Part shown: positions 45,483 through 54,189 of the stretch, in pieces
How the letters are laid out: each line of letters opens with the position of its first letter
How positions within the stretch are numbered: position 1 is the stretch's first letter
Origin: Sulfitobacter sp. S223
Lineage (GTDB): Bacteria; Pseudomonadota; Alphaproteobacteria; Rhodobacterales; Rhodobacteraceae
Reading direction: 5' to 3'
Assembly: GCF_025143825.1 (NCBI RefSeq)
Contig: NZ_CP083560.1
Span: 620,001-684,000 of the forward strand
Length of the DNA: 64,000 bases
Program-made: the position numbers and the translations under genes
Notes under the pieces: generated by a model
What the model was told of the DNA's origin: nothing
What the model saw: the letters and a program-made list of their open reading frames with translations, nothing else
The model's database searches: none

Positions 45483-46868
45483 ATGATTAACTCTCTCTCC
45501 GGTCGACTGCTGGTCCTGACAACTGTGTTTGTCATGCTTGCCGAGGTGCTGATCTTTGTCCCCTCAATCGCAAGGTTTCGCGAAGACTATATGCTCAATC
45601 GGCTCGAGCGGGCGCAGATCGCTTCTCTGACGTTGCTGGCTGACGACATGATCGATGTTGAGCTGGAGGCGGAGTTGCTGCGAAATGCCGAGGTGTTCAA
45701 CATTGTGCTTCGCCGGGACGAAGTGCGCCAACTGGTTCTGTCTTCGCCCATGCCGCAGGTGATCTCGGGCACAGTAGATCTGCGCGATAGCGCCGCGGCT
45801 GTTCTGATCCGCGACGCGATGAGGCGCCTGTTGAAGCCGGAAAATGAAGTCATCCGTGTGATCGGTGCACCAGTTCGGGACGCTGGTATTCTGATTGAGG
45901 TAACAATGGAGACGGCGCCGATGCGCGCGGCGATGATTGACTACGGTCTAAGGATTCTGCTGCTTTCCGCGGTTATATCCGTGTTTACGGCGTTCCTTTT
46001 GTTCATTGCCATGCGGATTTTTCTGGTGAAACCGATCAAGGGCGTGGTCGAAGATATGCAGCGCTATTCGGCAGCGCCCGAAGATGCCCGTCGAATCATC
46101 ATTCCGTCTGCCGGCGTGACGGAGCTGCGAGAGGCCGAAGAAGCGCTGAAATCACTGCAGACACAATTAACTGGCGCGCTTCGCCAGAAAGAGCGTCTGG
46201 CGCAGTTAGGCGCGGCAGTGAGCAAGATCAGCCACGACTTGCGCAACATTCTTACTTCCGCACAGCTATTTACCGACCGGATCGAAATGTCGGAGGATCC
46301 TGTTGTTGCCCGGATGGCGCCCAAGCTCGTCGGGTCAATCACCCGTGCCGTGCATCTTTGCGAATCGACGCTTGCTTTTGGTCGGGCTGAAGAGCCGGGG
46401 CCGACCCTGACTGTGGTTCGTCTGGCGGATATCGTGGAAGAAGTTTTGGAAGGTGAGCGTCTTGCTTCAGGGGACTGTGCGCTTGAACTCATTAACGACG
46501 TCCCGCCAGACCTCCATATTCGCGCGGATCCTGAACAGATGTACCGCGTGATTGGTAACCTCGTCCGTAACGCCCGTCAGGCGATCACATCGGCCCAATC
46601 AGTAGGTGAGATCGTCATTAACGCCACGGAAGATGCCCATGAATGGGTTATTACATTCCGAGATACCGGCCCTGGTCTACCACCCAAGGCGCAGGAGCAC
46701 CTGTTTGCACCGTTTCAAGGGTCTGTGCGGAAAGGTGGCTCTGGTCTGGGGCTTGCTATCTCGGCAGAGTTGGTGCGAGGGCATGGCGGGGACATCCGGT
46801 TGTCCAAAACGGGCTCGGAGGGAAGTGAGTTTACTATCTCTCTGCCGAAGGGTGACGGCACGATTTGA
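45483..46868 (+). CDS. Membrane sensor histidine kinase without adjacent regulator
   Basis: 461 residues. Helix near 5-27, a periplasmic sensor of about 125 residues, a second helix near 156-178 and a HAMP-like linker. The phosphoacceptor box is SKISHDLRNILTSAQL (His251), and the ATPase domain has NLVRNARQAI (N box), DTGPGLPP (G1) and GGSGLGLAI (G2). The start at ATG 45483 is 65 bp after the reductase stop; the frame is open further up but there is no signal there. No response regulator gene is near. Confidence 0.92.
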   Translation: MINSLSGRLLVLTTVFVMLAEVLIFVPSIARFREDYMLNRLERAQIASLTLLADDMIDVELEAELLRNAEVFNIVLRRDEVRQLVLSSPMPQVISGTVDLRDSAAAVLIRDAMRRLLKPENEVIRVIGAPVRDAGILIEVTMETAPMRAAMIDYGLRILLLSAVISVFTAFLLFIAMRIFLVKPIKGVVEDMQRYSAAPEDARRIIIPSAGVTELREAEEALKSLQTQLTGALRQKERLAQLGAAVSKISHDLRNILTSAQLFTDRIEMSEDPVVARMAPKLVGSITRAVHLCESTLAFGRAEEPGPTLTVVRLADIVEEVLEGERLASGDCALELINDVPPDLHIRADPEQMYRVIGNLVRNARQAITSAQSVGEIVINATEDAHEWVITFRDTGPGLPPKAQEHLFAPFQGSVRKGGSGLGLAISAELVRGHGGDIRLSKTGSEGSEFTISLPKGDGTI

Positions 46869-46947
46869 GAAATATTGCCGTCTTGTTGATTTTGCGCTCT
46901 TTGAGGGCTTGCATTGCCCGAACGCTCCTACTAAACCGCCCCTCAGT

Positions 46948-47024
46948 GGACCGATAGCTCAGCTGGATAGAGTACCTGACTACGAATCAGGGGGTCGGGG
47001 GTTCGAATCCTCCTCGGTCCGCCA
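46948..47024 (+). tRNA. tRNA-Arg (anticodon ACG)
   Basis: Acceptor arms GGACCGA and TCGGTCC pair fully; anticodon arm cctga-ctACGaa-tcagg has ACG at 46982-46984; T arm has ggGTTCGAAtcc. The discriminator base is G and the CCA end is encoded (47022-47024), 77 nt in all. The A at position 34 is normally deaminated to inosine. Confidence 0.98.
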
Positions 47025-47059
47025 CTTCACACTTTAGATGAGTTTCTCGAAGTGTGAAG
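47025..47059 (+). repeat. Inverted repeat right after tRNA-Arg
   Basis: Ten-base-pair perfect arms cttcacactt / aagtgtgaag with a 15-nt loop, starting at the tRNA 3' end. No T run follows. It may help 3' end formation or processing of the tRNA. Confidence 0.6.
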
Positions 47060-47334
47060 AATGGCGGAACAAGTCTGCTTCTCAATAATACATTGAACAG
47101 TAAACGACCCGAGACTGCTTTGCAGGATGGCGGGGATGCCTCATTTTCAGCAATCTGGGGCTATGATAGGGGCTTGAGAATGCTGTCTTTCGCGGGAGCT
47201 GAAATGACGCGCCAGCCGGGCTGGCGCAGCCCTTCTCGGGAACAGACGTCTTAAAGACGTCAGATTGAATGCTTGCGGTCTGACATGAGCAAGAAGCGAA
47301 CCATCATGGTCGCTATTTTACTCCTACGCGTATT
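47060..47334. other. Non-coding stretch with two palindromes
   Basis: No gene supported. It contains gcgccagc-cgg-gctggcgc (about 47209-47227) and the 17-bp palindrome gacgtctt-a-aagacgtc (47245-47261). No integrase or attachment-like repeat of the tRNA 3' end was found. Confidence 0.5.
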
Positions 47335-47952
47335 CTAGAAATCCGGATGAGCATCTATGAACGCGGGGTGCCGCGCGCAGCTTTGCTCTACCGTTTTTAT
47401 CCGGTGGAAGCCGCCAAAATCAGCGCCCCAGCGTTTTGCGTTATAGATTTGTGGCATGAGGACGATGTCAGCCAACCCCGGTTTCGGGCCGCAACAGAAC
47501 GGTTCCTGTGTGAACCCCACAAGCAGGCCTTCGAATGCCGCCAGACGTGTTGTGATGAAATGGCGCATCCAATTGGTGCGGGCGGGCTCTTTTCTTTGCG
47601 TGGCGAAGTCGACGACAGACAGGTTGCACACTGGGTGAAGGTCCACTGCAATCGCATGGGCAAGGGCAGTCTGGCGGGCGCGTTCGTAGGAATTCGCTGG
47701 CAAAAGTCGCAGATCTCGGGTGGCGTCGAGGTAGTCCAGAATGGCCAGAGACTGGGTCATTCGGTGACCGTCAATATCCAACACGGGCACAAAGCCTTGT
47801 GGATTGCGCGCAAGATGGTCCGCGCCAAGGTTCTCTTTGGCAAGCAAATCTACATGCTCAATCCGGTAATCCACACCCGCAAGGTTCAGTGCAATGCGCA
47901 GTCGGTAGCTGGCCGAAGATTTGGGATAGTCCCATAGGACAATTTCCTTCAT
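47335..47952 (-). CDS. maiA: Maleylacetoacetate isomerase (zeta-class GST)
   Basis: Isomerises maleylacetoacetate to fumarylacetoacetate with glutathione. It has 205 residues. The N-terminal thioredoxin fold has KSSASYRLRIALN, the zeta-class glutathione site, then VPVLDIDGHRMTQSLAILDYLD. It is the last gene of the homogentisate operon, and its ATG overlaps the DUF2783 stop (ATGA). Neighbours hmgA and fahA supply the steps before and after, which makes the call firm. Confidence 0.93.
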   Translation of the reverse strand: MKEIVLWDYPKSSASYRLRIALNLAGVDYRIEHVDLLAKENLGADHLARNPQGFVPVLDIDGHRMTQSLAILDYLDATRDLRLLPANSYERARQTALAHAIAVDLHPVCNLSVVDFATQRKEPARTNWMRHFITTRLAAFEGLLVGFTQEPFCCGPKPGLADIVLMPQIYNAKRWGADFGGFHRIKTVEQSCARHPAFIDAHPDF

Positions 47953-48128
47953 TTAGCGGCGTTCAATGCGGCGCTAAGTATGGCCCGGTCGCCGATGTGA
48001 TTGGCCAACGTCAGGATCAGCCGCGCGTTGAATGCATCGCTTTGTTCCTTGCTCAGCCCCTCATGCGCGCGGATCAGCTCTTCGTAGAAACCGTCGGGGT
48101 CGGTCAGGTTCGGGCTTAGGTTCAGCAT
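47949..48128 (-). CDS. DUF2783 small protein
   Basis: Fifty-nine residues, hand-translated: it opens MLNLSPNLTDPDGFYEELIR and ends LSAALNAAK. Mostly helical and acidic, matching what I know of DUF2783. It lies between the FAD monooxygenase (2 bp) and maiA (4-bp overlap), so it is co-translated with homogentisate enzymes. The function is unknown; a role as an accessory subunit of the neighbouring monooxygenase is only a guess. Confidence 0.88.
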   Translation of the reverse strand: MLNLSPNLTDPDGFYEELIRAHEGLSKEQSDAFNARLILTLANHIGDRAILSAALNAAK

Positions 48129-48130
48129 AA

Positions 48131-49807
48131 TCAGGCCTTTCCAATGGCGGTTTGTAGGGCGCGGGCGACTGCGGTCTCGTCAAAACGGGACCAGCGGGCG
48201 ACGACGTGCTGATCGGGCCGGATGAGGTAGACTGCCGCTGGCTCCTTTCCAAGGTAACGGGCTGTGAGTTCCTCCGACGGATTATCAACGTGCAAGACTG
48301 TCGCGTGGATGCCGCCTGTTGTGACATCGCTGACTGCGCAGCCTACTGCCATCAGGGTGAACCCGCCGCCGAGGTGATCAAGGATGAAGCCGTCGCCGTG
48401 TGGTGCATCAGGGCAGGGCATGCCGGGACTGGACGCAGTCGGCCCCCCGTCCAGTGCGTCTTCACCAAACAGATCGAATCCCGCATAGTTACATGGCACG
48501 GACAGGCGCCCGGAGTTGACCATCGGCCGGGCAAAGGTGTGGCGGCTTGCTAGTTCCAGCACCGCGTTGCGGAAAACCTTGGAAATATCGGTTTTGGGCG
48601 TCATGAAATCCGTCGCGCGAGAGGAGTTCAGGATGTTCTCATCTGCGCCATGCTCGCGCTCGGTTGAGTAGGTTTCCAGCAGGCGTTCATCGGCAAGGCC
48701 CTTAAGTACAAGATCCAGCTTCCATGCCAGGTTTTCGGCGTCCTGCACGCCCGAGTTCGCGCCGCGTGCGCCAAACGGCGAAACCTGATGCGCGCTGTCG
48801 CCCGCGAAAATGACATTGCCATGGCGAAATTTCTGCATCCGACGGCATTGAAAGGTATAAATTGAAGTCCATTCAAGTTCATATTCGGGGACATAGCCTG
48901 CTTGTGAAGATAGCATGGCGTCCACTCTTGCGCGAATACGGTCGGGATCAAGTTCTTGTTCCCGGTCGATATCCCAGCCAAGTTGAAAGTCGATGCGCCA
49001 AATATCATCAGGCTGCTTGTGCAATAGCGCTGACTGTCCCGCGCCCTTGAAAGGCGGCTCGAACCAGAACCATCGCTCGGTCGGGAAGTCGGCTTTCATG
49101 TGAACGTCTGCAATGAGGAAGTTGTCCTCAAACACGCGACCATCAAAGGTGAGACCCATCATGTCGCGCAGCGGTGAGCGAGCACCATCACAGGCAATGA
49201 GGTAGTCGGCCTCAAGCGTGTAGGGGCCGTCAGGCGTATCTACGGTCAGAGTGGTGTAGCTGCCGTGGTTTTTGAGCGCGGAGACACAGTTGCGCCCCCG
49301 AATTTCTATCGGCGCACCCGCTGCCTGTGCGGCGTTAATCGCATCAACAAGGTATTTTTCGAAGTAAGGTTGCTGCAAGTTGATGAAGGCAGGATTGCGG
49401 TGGCCGGTGTCGGGTTGGAGATTGAAATCAAAAAGCTTTTCATCCGCATAGAATACTTTGCCGACGTTCCAGACCACGCCTTTATCGACCATCGGCTGGC
49501 TGGCACCCAACCGGTTGGCAATATCGAGTGTGCGTTTGGAAAAGCAGATCGCTTTGGAGCCGAGCCCCGCGCCATCATGGTCGTCCAACACCAGCGCAGG
49601 TGTGCCTTTCTGGCCCAGATCCAATGCAAGAGCCAAGCCGACAGGCCCACCTCCGACGATGACAACAGGATGACGGGCGGGGGCGCTGTTCTGCTCCTCT
49701 ACGCGGACGTAAGGATAAAGCTGGAAGGCGGTTTTGTAACGAGTGGCGACCACTTTAATGTCTCCCAAATTTGGTGAAGTAGGCGCAGCTTGCTTGTCTG
49801 CGCCCAC
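48131..49807 (-). CDS. FAD-dependent aromatic hydroxylase-type monooxygenase
   Basis: Group A flavoprotein monooxygenase of 558 residues, MhpA/PheA-like. The GxGxxG site is VIVGGGPVGLALALDLG (near residue 50), the DG motif LIACDGARSPLR (about 208) and the second FAD motif GNVIFAGDSAHQVSPFGARGANSG (about 330), read in pieces. In this operon it may make homogentisate or a related ring-cleavage substrate, for example by hydroxylating a phenolic acid. The substrate is not shown by the sequence. It is followed by DUF2783. Confidence 0.9.
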   Translation of the reverse strand: MGADKQAAPTSPNLGDIKVVATRYKTAFQLYPYVRVEEQNSAPARHPVVIVGGGPVGLALALDLGQKGTPALVLDDHDGAGLGSKAICFSKRTLDIANRLGASQPMVDKGVVWNVGKVFYADEKLFDFNLQPDTGHRNPAFINLQQPYFEKYLVDAINAAQAAGAPIEIRGRNCVSALKNHGSYTTLTVDTPDGPYTLEADYLIACDGARSPLRDMMGLTFDGRVFEDNFLIADVHMKADFPTERWFWFEPPFKGAGQSALLHKQPDDIWRIDFQLGWDIDREQELDPDRIRARVDAMLSSQAGYVPEYELEWTSIYTFQCRRMQKFRHGNVIFAGDSAHQVSPFGARGANSGVQDAENLAWKLDLVLKGLADERLLETYSTEREHGADENILNSSRATDFMTPKTDISKVFRNAVLELASRHTFARPMVNSGRLSVPCNYAGFDLFGEDALDGGPTASSPGMPCPDAPHGDGFILDHLGGGFTLMAVGCAVSDVTTGGIHATVLHVDNPSEELTARYLGKEPAAVYLIRPDQHVVARWSRFDETAVARALQTAIGKA

Positions 49808-49824
49808 TCATCTTTTGATGGGGT

Positions 49825-50775
49825 TTAGCCCTGAAGTGCGGCCCACATTTCCAGATCGCGTTCGGCGGTCCAAATGCGCGGGTGGGTGATGCCGCGTGCT
49901 TCGTCATAGGCGCGGGCAACATTGAACGGCAGGCAATGCTCATAGATCGCATAGTCGGCAAACTTCGGATCACACTCGGCGCGTACAGCGTCCCATGCCT
50001 GTTTCAACGTGCCGCCCTGTGCTGCCACGCGGGCAGCAGGTGCATAAGTGGAGTCCACGAAGTCGCGCGTACTCTCGATGGCGCGGTTTACGGCTTCTTT
50101 GCCGATCAATGCACCGCCGCGACCGGGGGCGATTGAGTTCACGTCATAGGCTTTGATTGCGTCCAGCGTGGTACCCCAATCAGCGAAGTGGCCATCACCG
50201 CAATAGCAGGCGGAATGATCTTCCACGATGTCGCCAGTGAACATCACGTTCTCGTCCGGAACGTGGATCACGATATCTCCTGCTGTGTGGGCGCGACCAA
50301 GGTGCATCAGATCAACGCGGCGCTTACCCAAATGAACGGTCATGCGGTCGTTGAACGTAGTCGTTGGAAAGGTGAGGCCGGGAATGCTTTCGTATCCCTC
50401 AAACAGGCGCGGGAAACGCTGGAATTCGGAATCCCAATCTTCCTGACCGCGCTCCATCACCATGCCACGGGCGGCTTCGCCCATGATGATCTGGTCTGCG
50501 CCGTAGGCAGAGGCACCCAGCACACGTACCGCGTGATAGTGGGTCAGAACGACGTGGCTGATCGGCTTGTCGGTGACTTTACGGACCTGTTCGATGACTT
50601 TATGCGCCAGTCGCGGGGTTGCCTGCGCCTCTACGATCATCACGCTTTCGTCGCCAATGATAACGCCGGAGTTCGGATCGCCCTCTGCGGTAAAGGCCCA
50701 CAGATCGCGACCGATCTCGTCGAAGGTGATTTTCTTTTCGGTCATGTCGCCTTGGGAGGCAAAAGCTTTGGCCAT
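49825..50775 (-). CDS. MBL-fold hydrolase with altered HxHxDH motif
   Basis: Metallo-beta-lactamase-fold protein of 316 residues. The first metal motif reads H79-Y-H81-A-V-R84, so the Asp and His of the canonical HxHxDH are missing. His163 (GRAHTAGD) and Asp182 (FTGDIVEDH) remain. It resembles the quinoprotein-relay type of MBL proteins. In the homogentisate operon it may hydrolyse a lactone or thioester, but the missing ligands leave the metal content open. An internal ATG at 50745 has a better AAGG site and could be the true start. Confidence 0.87.
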   Translation of the reverse strand: MAKAFASQGDMTEKKITFDEIGRDLWAFTAEGDPNSGVIIGDESVMIVEAQATPRLAHKVIEQVRKVTDKPISHVVLTHYHAVRVLGASAYGADQIIMGEAARGMVMERGQEDWDSEFQRFPRLFEGYESIPGLTFPTTTFNDRMTVHLGKRRVDLMHLGRAHTAGDIVIHVPDENVMFTGDIVEDHSACYCGDGHFADWGTTLDAIKAYDVNSIAPGRGGALIGKEAVNRAIESTRDFVDSTYAPAARVAAQGGTLKQAWDAVRAECDPKFADYAIYEHCLPFNVARAYDEARGITHPRIWTAERDLEMWAALQG

Positions 50776-50795
50776 TGGGGTGTCCTAACGTGAGA

Positions 50796-52049
50796 TTATG
50801 GGAATTTAACGGCTGGTTTGATCGTGCCGGTGCAGGCGCCAAACCCGATCAGGTAGCCATCGCCTTTTGCGGCGCCGTGCAGGGTAAGCGTGTCACCGTC
50901 TTCGATAAAGCTGCGGGTCTGACCGTTGCCGATATCGACCGGCTCCTTGCCGCCCCAGCTTAGCTCAAGCAGGCTGCCGCGCTGGTGTTTTTCAGGGCCG
51001 GAAATCGTGCCTGACCCCAAGAGATCGCCGGGCGTCATCGCGCAGCCCGAACTTGCATGATGGGCAAGCTGTTGGGCGGCAGAGTAATACATTTCTTTGT
51101 AGTTGGTTTCGCAGATCGTTGTCTTGGCGCCGCCTTGCGGCTGGATCGTCACTGACAAGTCGATATCGTACAGCATCGGCTTGGGTTCTTGCAGGTAGGG
51201 CAGCAGTTCGCGCTCACGCGCTGGTGTGGATGTGCGAAACGGCTCAAGCGCAGCGCGTGTGACGATCCATGGGCTGATTGATGTGGCAAACGCCTTGGCC
51301 TGGAACGGACCGAGCGGCTGGTATTCCCACGCCTGAATGTCGCGTGCTGACCAGTCGTTGAGCAGAACGTAGCCAAAGATCATCTCATCTGCCTGCGCCA
51401 CGCTGACAGGATGACCAAGCTCTGACGCAGTGCCAACAATCGCACCCATCTCCAGCTCGATATCAAGTCGTTTGCATGGACCGAAGGAGGGTGTGTCGGC
51501 ATCCGGTGCTTTGGTTTGGCCATTGGGGCGTATGACATCGGTTCCCGAAACAACAACAGAAGAAGCACGCCCGTTGTACCCGATCGGTATATGTAGCCAG
51601 TTGGGCGGTAACGCGTTTTCAGCCCCACGAAACATCGTGCCGACATTCGTGGCGTGATGGCGGCCTGCGTAAAAATCGGTGTACTCGGCTACAACAATGG
51701 GCATTTCCATGCGCGCCTCTGACATCGGTACCAAATGCGGCGCGACAGTGGCCTGTTCGGATGCGCCTTCTACAAGCAACTCTTGGAGCCGTGCGCGTAA
51801 GATTTCCCACGCCTCAGGCCCTAGCTCCATCACGTCGTTCCAATATGGCACATCGAAAACGGGGTTTTCGGCCAGCTCGATCAGGCCAACTTCTTCCGCG
51901 GCAGACAGATCAAGGATCATATCCCCGATGGCCACACCGCAGCGCGGCTCAAGGCTGTTGGTGGTGAACACACCGTAGGGAAGGTTGTTCAAGGGAAAAG
52001 GGCACTCTGCGCGGTTCGCGCTTTCTACCCAAGATTTCATCAAAGTCAT
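50796..52049 (-). CDS. fahA: Fumarylacetoacetase
   Basis: Cleaves fumarylacetoacetate to fumarate and acetoacetate, the final step. It has 417 residues. The active-site segment EYTDFYAGRHHATNVG is close to that of other FAH proteins (metal Asp and catalytic His), and GSGTISGPEKHQRGSLLEL is present. I start at ATG 52049 with AGGA upstream; the frame runs on to 52127 through a poly-Arg stretch that overlaps the small upstream gene and is not plausible. It lies in the hmgA operon. Confidence 0.97.
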   Translation of the reverse strand: MTLMKSWVESANRAECPFPLNNLPYGVFTTNSLEPRCGVAIGDMILDLSAAEEVGLIELAENPVFDVPYWNDVMELGPEAWEILRARLQELLVEGASEQATVAPHLVPMSEARMEMPIVVAEYTDFYAGRHHATNVGTMFRGAENALPPNWLHIPIGYNGRASSVVVSGTDVIRPNGQTKAPDADTPSFGPCKRLDIELEMGAIVGTASELGHPVSVAQADEMIFGYVLLNDWSARDIQAWEYQPLGPFQAKAFATSISPWIVTRAALEPFRTSTPARERELLPYLQEPKPMLYDIDLSVTIQPQGGAKTTICETNYKEMYYSAAQQLAHHASSGCAMTPGDLLGSGTISGPEKHQRGSLLELSWGGKEPVDIGNGQTRSFIEDGDTLTLHGAAKGDGYLIGFGACTGTIKPAVKFP

Positions 52050-52090
52050 CACTGGTCCTAAATTTTGGTGCGGAGGGGCCGCGCCGTTTT

Positions 52091-52276
52091 TCAATCGCCG
52101 CCGCCGTCTCCGCTGTCGCCGCCACAATCGCTATCCAGGGAATATCCGCCACTGCCCGTCCCGCGATTGCTCACGCTACGATAGGTGGTGCGAAAGCGCG
52201 TAGGCTTATAATAATCCCACGCGATCCCCGCGCCGCAAAAAACGACAAATCCTAGAATGATAAGAGCAGTCTCCAC
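52091..52276 (-). CDS. Small single-span membrane protein with Gly/Asp tail (GTG start)
   Basis: Sixty-one residues. The GTG overlaps the hmgA stop (TAGTG). An N-terminal helix (TALIILGFVVFCGAGIAW) is followed by a basic segment and a tail ending SDCGGDSGDGGGD. Such short helix-plus-Gly-rich-tail proteins are common but uncharacterised. It is 41 bp before fahA. The overlap argues for translation; the function is unknown. Confidence 0.65.
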   Translation of the reverse strand: METALIILGFVVFCGAGIAWDYYKPTRFRTTYRSVSNRGTGSGGYSLDSDCGGDSGDGGGD

Positions 52277-53637
52277 TATTTCTTACCCGGCGTTCCGTCG
52301 AATTTCTTTTCCAGATCGCTCCAGCAGTCGATGTAGTCATCCTGCAAAGGCGCTTCATTTGCTGCAAATGCTGTCAGATGCTGAGGAAAGCGCGTCTCGA
52401 ACATGAAAGACATGGTGTTTTCCAGTTTCTCTGCGCCAAGCTCGGCGTTTGAAGCGCCCTCAAACGCGTTCTTGTCAGGGCCATGCGGCAGCATCATGTT
52501 GTGCAGGCTCATCCCGCCGGGGACAAAACCCTTTGGCTTGGCGTCATAGATGCCAAAGATATTGCCCATCAGCTCCGACATAACATTCTTATGGTACCAC
52601 GGCGGGCGGAAGGTATCTTCGGCCACCATCCATCGGTCTCGGAATAGGACAAAGTCGATGTTGGCGGTACCTTCTACGCCTGAATCGGCAGTCAGAACGG
52701 TGAAGATGGATGGATCAGGGTGGTCAAACAGGATCGCGCCAACAGGGCAATAGGTCCGCAGATCATATTTACAGGGCGCGTAGTTCCCATGCCACGCCAC
52801 CACGTCCAGCGGGCTATGGCCTATTTTGGTTTCGTGGAACTGGCCTGCCCACTTTATGGTCACAGTTGAGGGCGCATCGCGGTCCTCGAATGCGGCAACG
52901 GGTGTTTTGAAATCACGCGGGTTTGCCATGCAGTTCGCACCGATGGGGCCGCGGCCCGGCAAGTGGAATTTCTGGCCGTAGTTTTCGCAGACAAATCCGC
53001 GTGCGGGTCCCTCAAGAACTTCGACGCGGTATACCAACCCGCGTGGAATGATCGCGATCTCTTGCGGTTCAATGTCGATCACACCCAACTCTGTCGCGAA
53101 CCGTAACCGTCCTTCTTGGGGGACGACCAGCAACTCTGAATCGGCCGAGTAGAAGTAGGCGTCTTTCATGGATTCCGTGACAAGATAGATGTGACTAGCC
53201 ATGCCGACCTGAGTGTTCACATCACCCGCCGTGGTCATTGTGCGCATGCCGGTCAGCCAGGTTAACGGTTGATCTGAATGCGGCACCGGATCCCAACGGT
53301 ACTGGCCCAAAGAAGTTACATCTGGATCCACATGGGGCGCGGATTTCCAGTAGGGAAGATCAATCTTTGTGAAGCGGTGAGTATGCTTCACCGAGGGCCG
53401 GATTCTGTAACACCATGTCCGTTCGTTCTGGTGACTTGGTGCCGTGAAGGCTGTGCCGCTCAACTGTTCGCCATACAGGCCGTAATTCACCTTTTGGGGG
53501 GAGTTCATGCCTTGAGGCAAGGCACCGGGCAATGCCTCGGTTTCAAAGTCATTTCCAAAGCCGGGCATATAGCCTTCGGTCGTCCCTACGGGGGAGACGG
53601 CAGATTGCAATCCATGTGGCGAAAGCTCTTTGGTCAT
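52276..53637 (-). CDS. hmgA: Homogentisate 1,2-dioxygenase
   Basis: Iron-dependent ring-opening enzyme of tyrosine/phenylalanine degradation. It has 453 residues. The iron ligands can be placed by comparison with the human enzyme: His in RPPWYHKN, Glu in MSELMG and His in MLPHGPDKN. It is the first gene of the - strand operon and divergent from a MarR regulator gene. Confidence 0.98.
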   Translation of the reverse strand: MTKELSPHGLQSAVSPVGTTEGYMPGFGNDFETEALPGALPQGMNSPQKVNYGLYGEQLSGTAFTAPSHQNERTWCYRIRPSVKHTHRFTKIDLPYWKSAPHVDPDVTSLGQYRWDPVPHSDQPLTWLTGMRTMTTAGDVNTQVGMASHIYLVTESMKDAYFYSADSELLVVPQEGRLRFATELGVIDIEPQEIAIIPRGLVYRVEVLEGPARGFVCENYGQKFHLPGRGPIGANCMANPRDFKTPVAAFEDRDAPSTVTIKWAGQFHETKIGHSPLDVVAWHGNYAPCKYDLRTYCPVGAILFDHPDPSIFTVLTADSGVEGTANIDFVLFRDRWMVAEDTFRPPWYHKNVMSELMGNIFGIYDAKPKGFVPGGMSLHNMMLPHGPDKNAFEGASNAELGAEKLENTMSFMFETRFPQHLTAFAANEAPLQDDYIDCWSDLEKKFDGTPGKK

Positions 53638-53671
53638 GGTGTTCCCCTTTTAGAATGTTGTATCGGGGATA

Positions 53672-53691
53672 TTAGTTTGATTTGTAACTAA
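53672..53691. promoter_or_regulatory. Candidate operator between hmgA and the marR gene
   Basis: Symmetric TTAGTT-N8-AACTAA in the 73-bp divergent region. Spacing and AT content fit a MarR-type dimer site; it would sit on both promoters. Confidence 0.55.
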
Positions 53692-53710
53692 CAACAGGTA
53701 AGTTCGAAAA

Positions 53711-54142
53711 ATGACAGAAGACGAATTCGATCTAGGCCGGTTCCTGCCCTATGCGCTGAGTCAAGCTGCCGAAGCCACCAGTATGGGATTTCAGAAATTC
53801 TATCGCCAGCGCTATGGCATGTTGCGCACGGAGTGGCGGGTGCTGTTCCATCTTGGTCGTTACGGAGAAATGACGGCAAAAGAAATCTGCGAGCGCGCGA
53901 GCCTGCACAAGACTAAAGTCAGTAGGGCGGTCCATGCGCTTGAGGCAAAACGCTTTTTGTCTCGTATGCCACAGAAGCAGGATCGTCGGCTTGAGACCCT
54001 ATCGCTTACCCGGCAGGGCGTGGCCGTTTATGACGACCTTTATGAAACTGCCAGATCATATGACGCCGCCTTGGCCAGACATTTCACCGAACAAGAGCGT
54101 GAAGTGTTGAGACATTGTTTGGAAAAGCTGGTCAATCTTTAG
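53711..54142 (+). CDS. MarR-family transcriptional regulator of the homogentisate operon
   Basis: Winged-helix repressor of 143 residues. The wing and recognition helix are in WRVLFHLGRYGEMTAKEICERASLHKTKVSRAVHALEAKRFLSR, read in pieces, and DRRLETLSLTRQG forms the wing. It is divergent from hmgA with a symmetric motif between them, so control of the operon by an aromatic ligand is the likely role, by analogy with other hmg regulators. The ligand is unknown. Confidence 0.92.
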   Translation: MTEDEFDLGRFLPYALSQAAEATSMGFQKFYRQRYGMLRTEWRVLFHLGRYGEMTAKEICERASLHKTKVSRAVHALEAKRFLSRMPQKQDRRLETLSLTRQGVAVYDDLYETARSYDAALARHFTEQEREVLRHCLEKLVNL

Positions 54143-54143
54143 G

Positions 54144-54167
54144 CAGGCCGCAATAATTTGCGGCCTG
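54144..54167. terminator. Bidirectional terminator after the marR gene
   Basis: Perfect 10-bp stem caggccgcaa / ttgcggcctg with a TAAT loop between two convergent genes. Confidence 0.8.
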
Positions 54168-54189
54168 ACTGTTGTTATCCGGAAAGCTG

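Noticed and set aside
46948-47334. tRNA-linked integration site of a genomic island
   Set aside because: No integrase and no second copy of the tRNA 3' end was found in the window.
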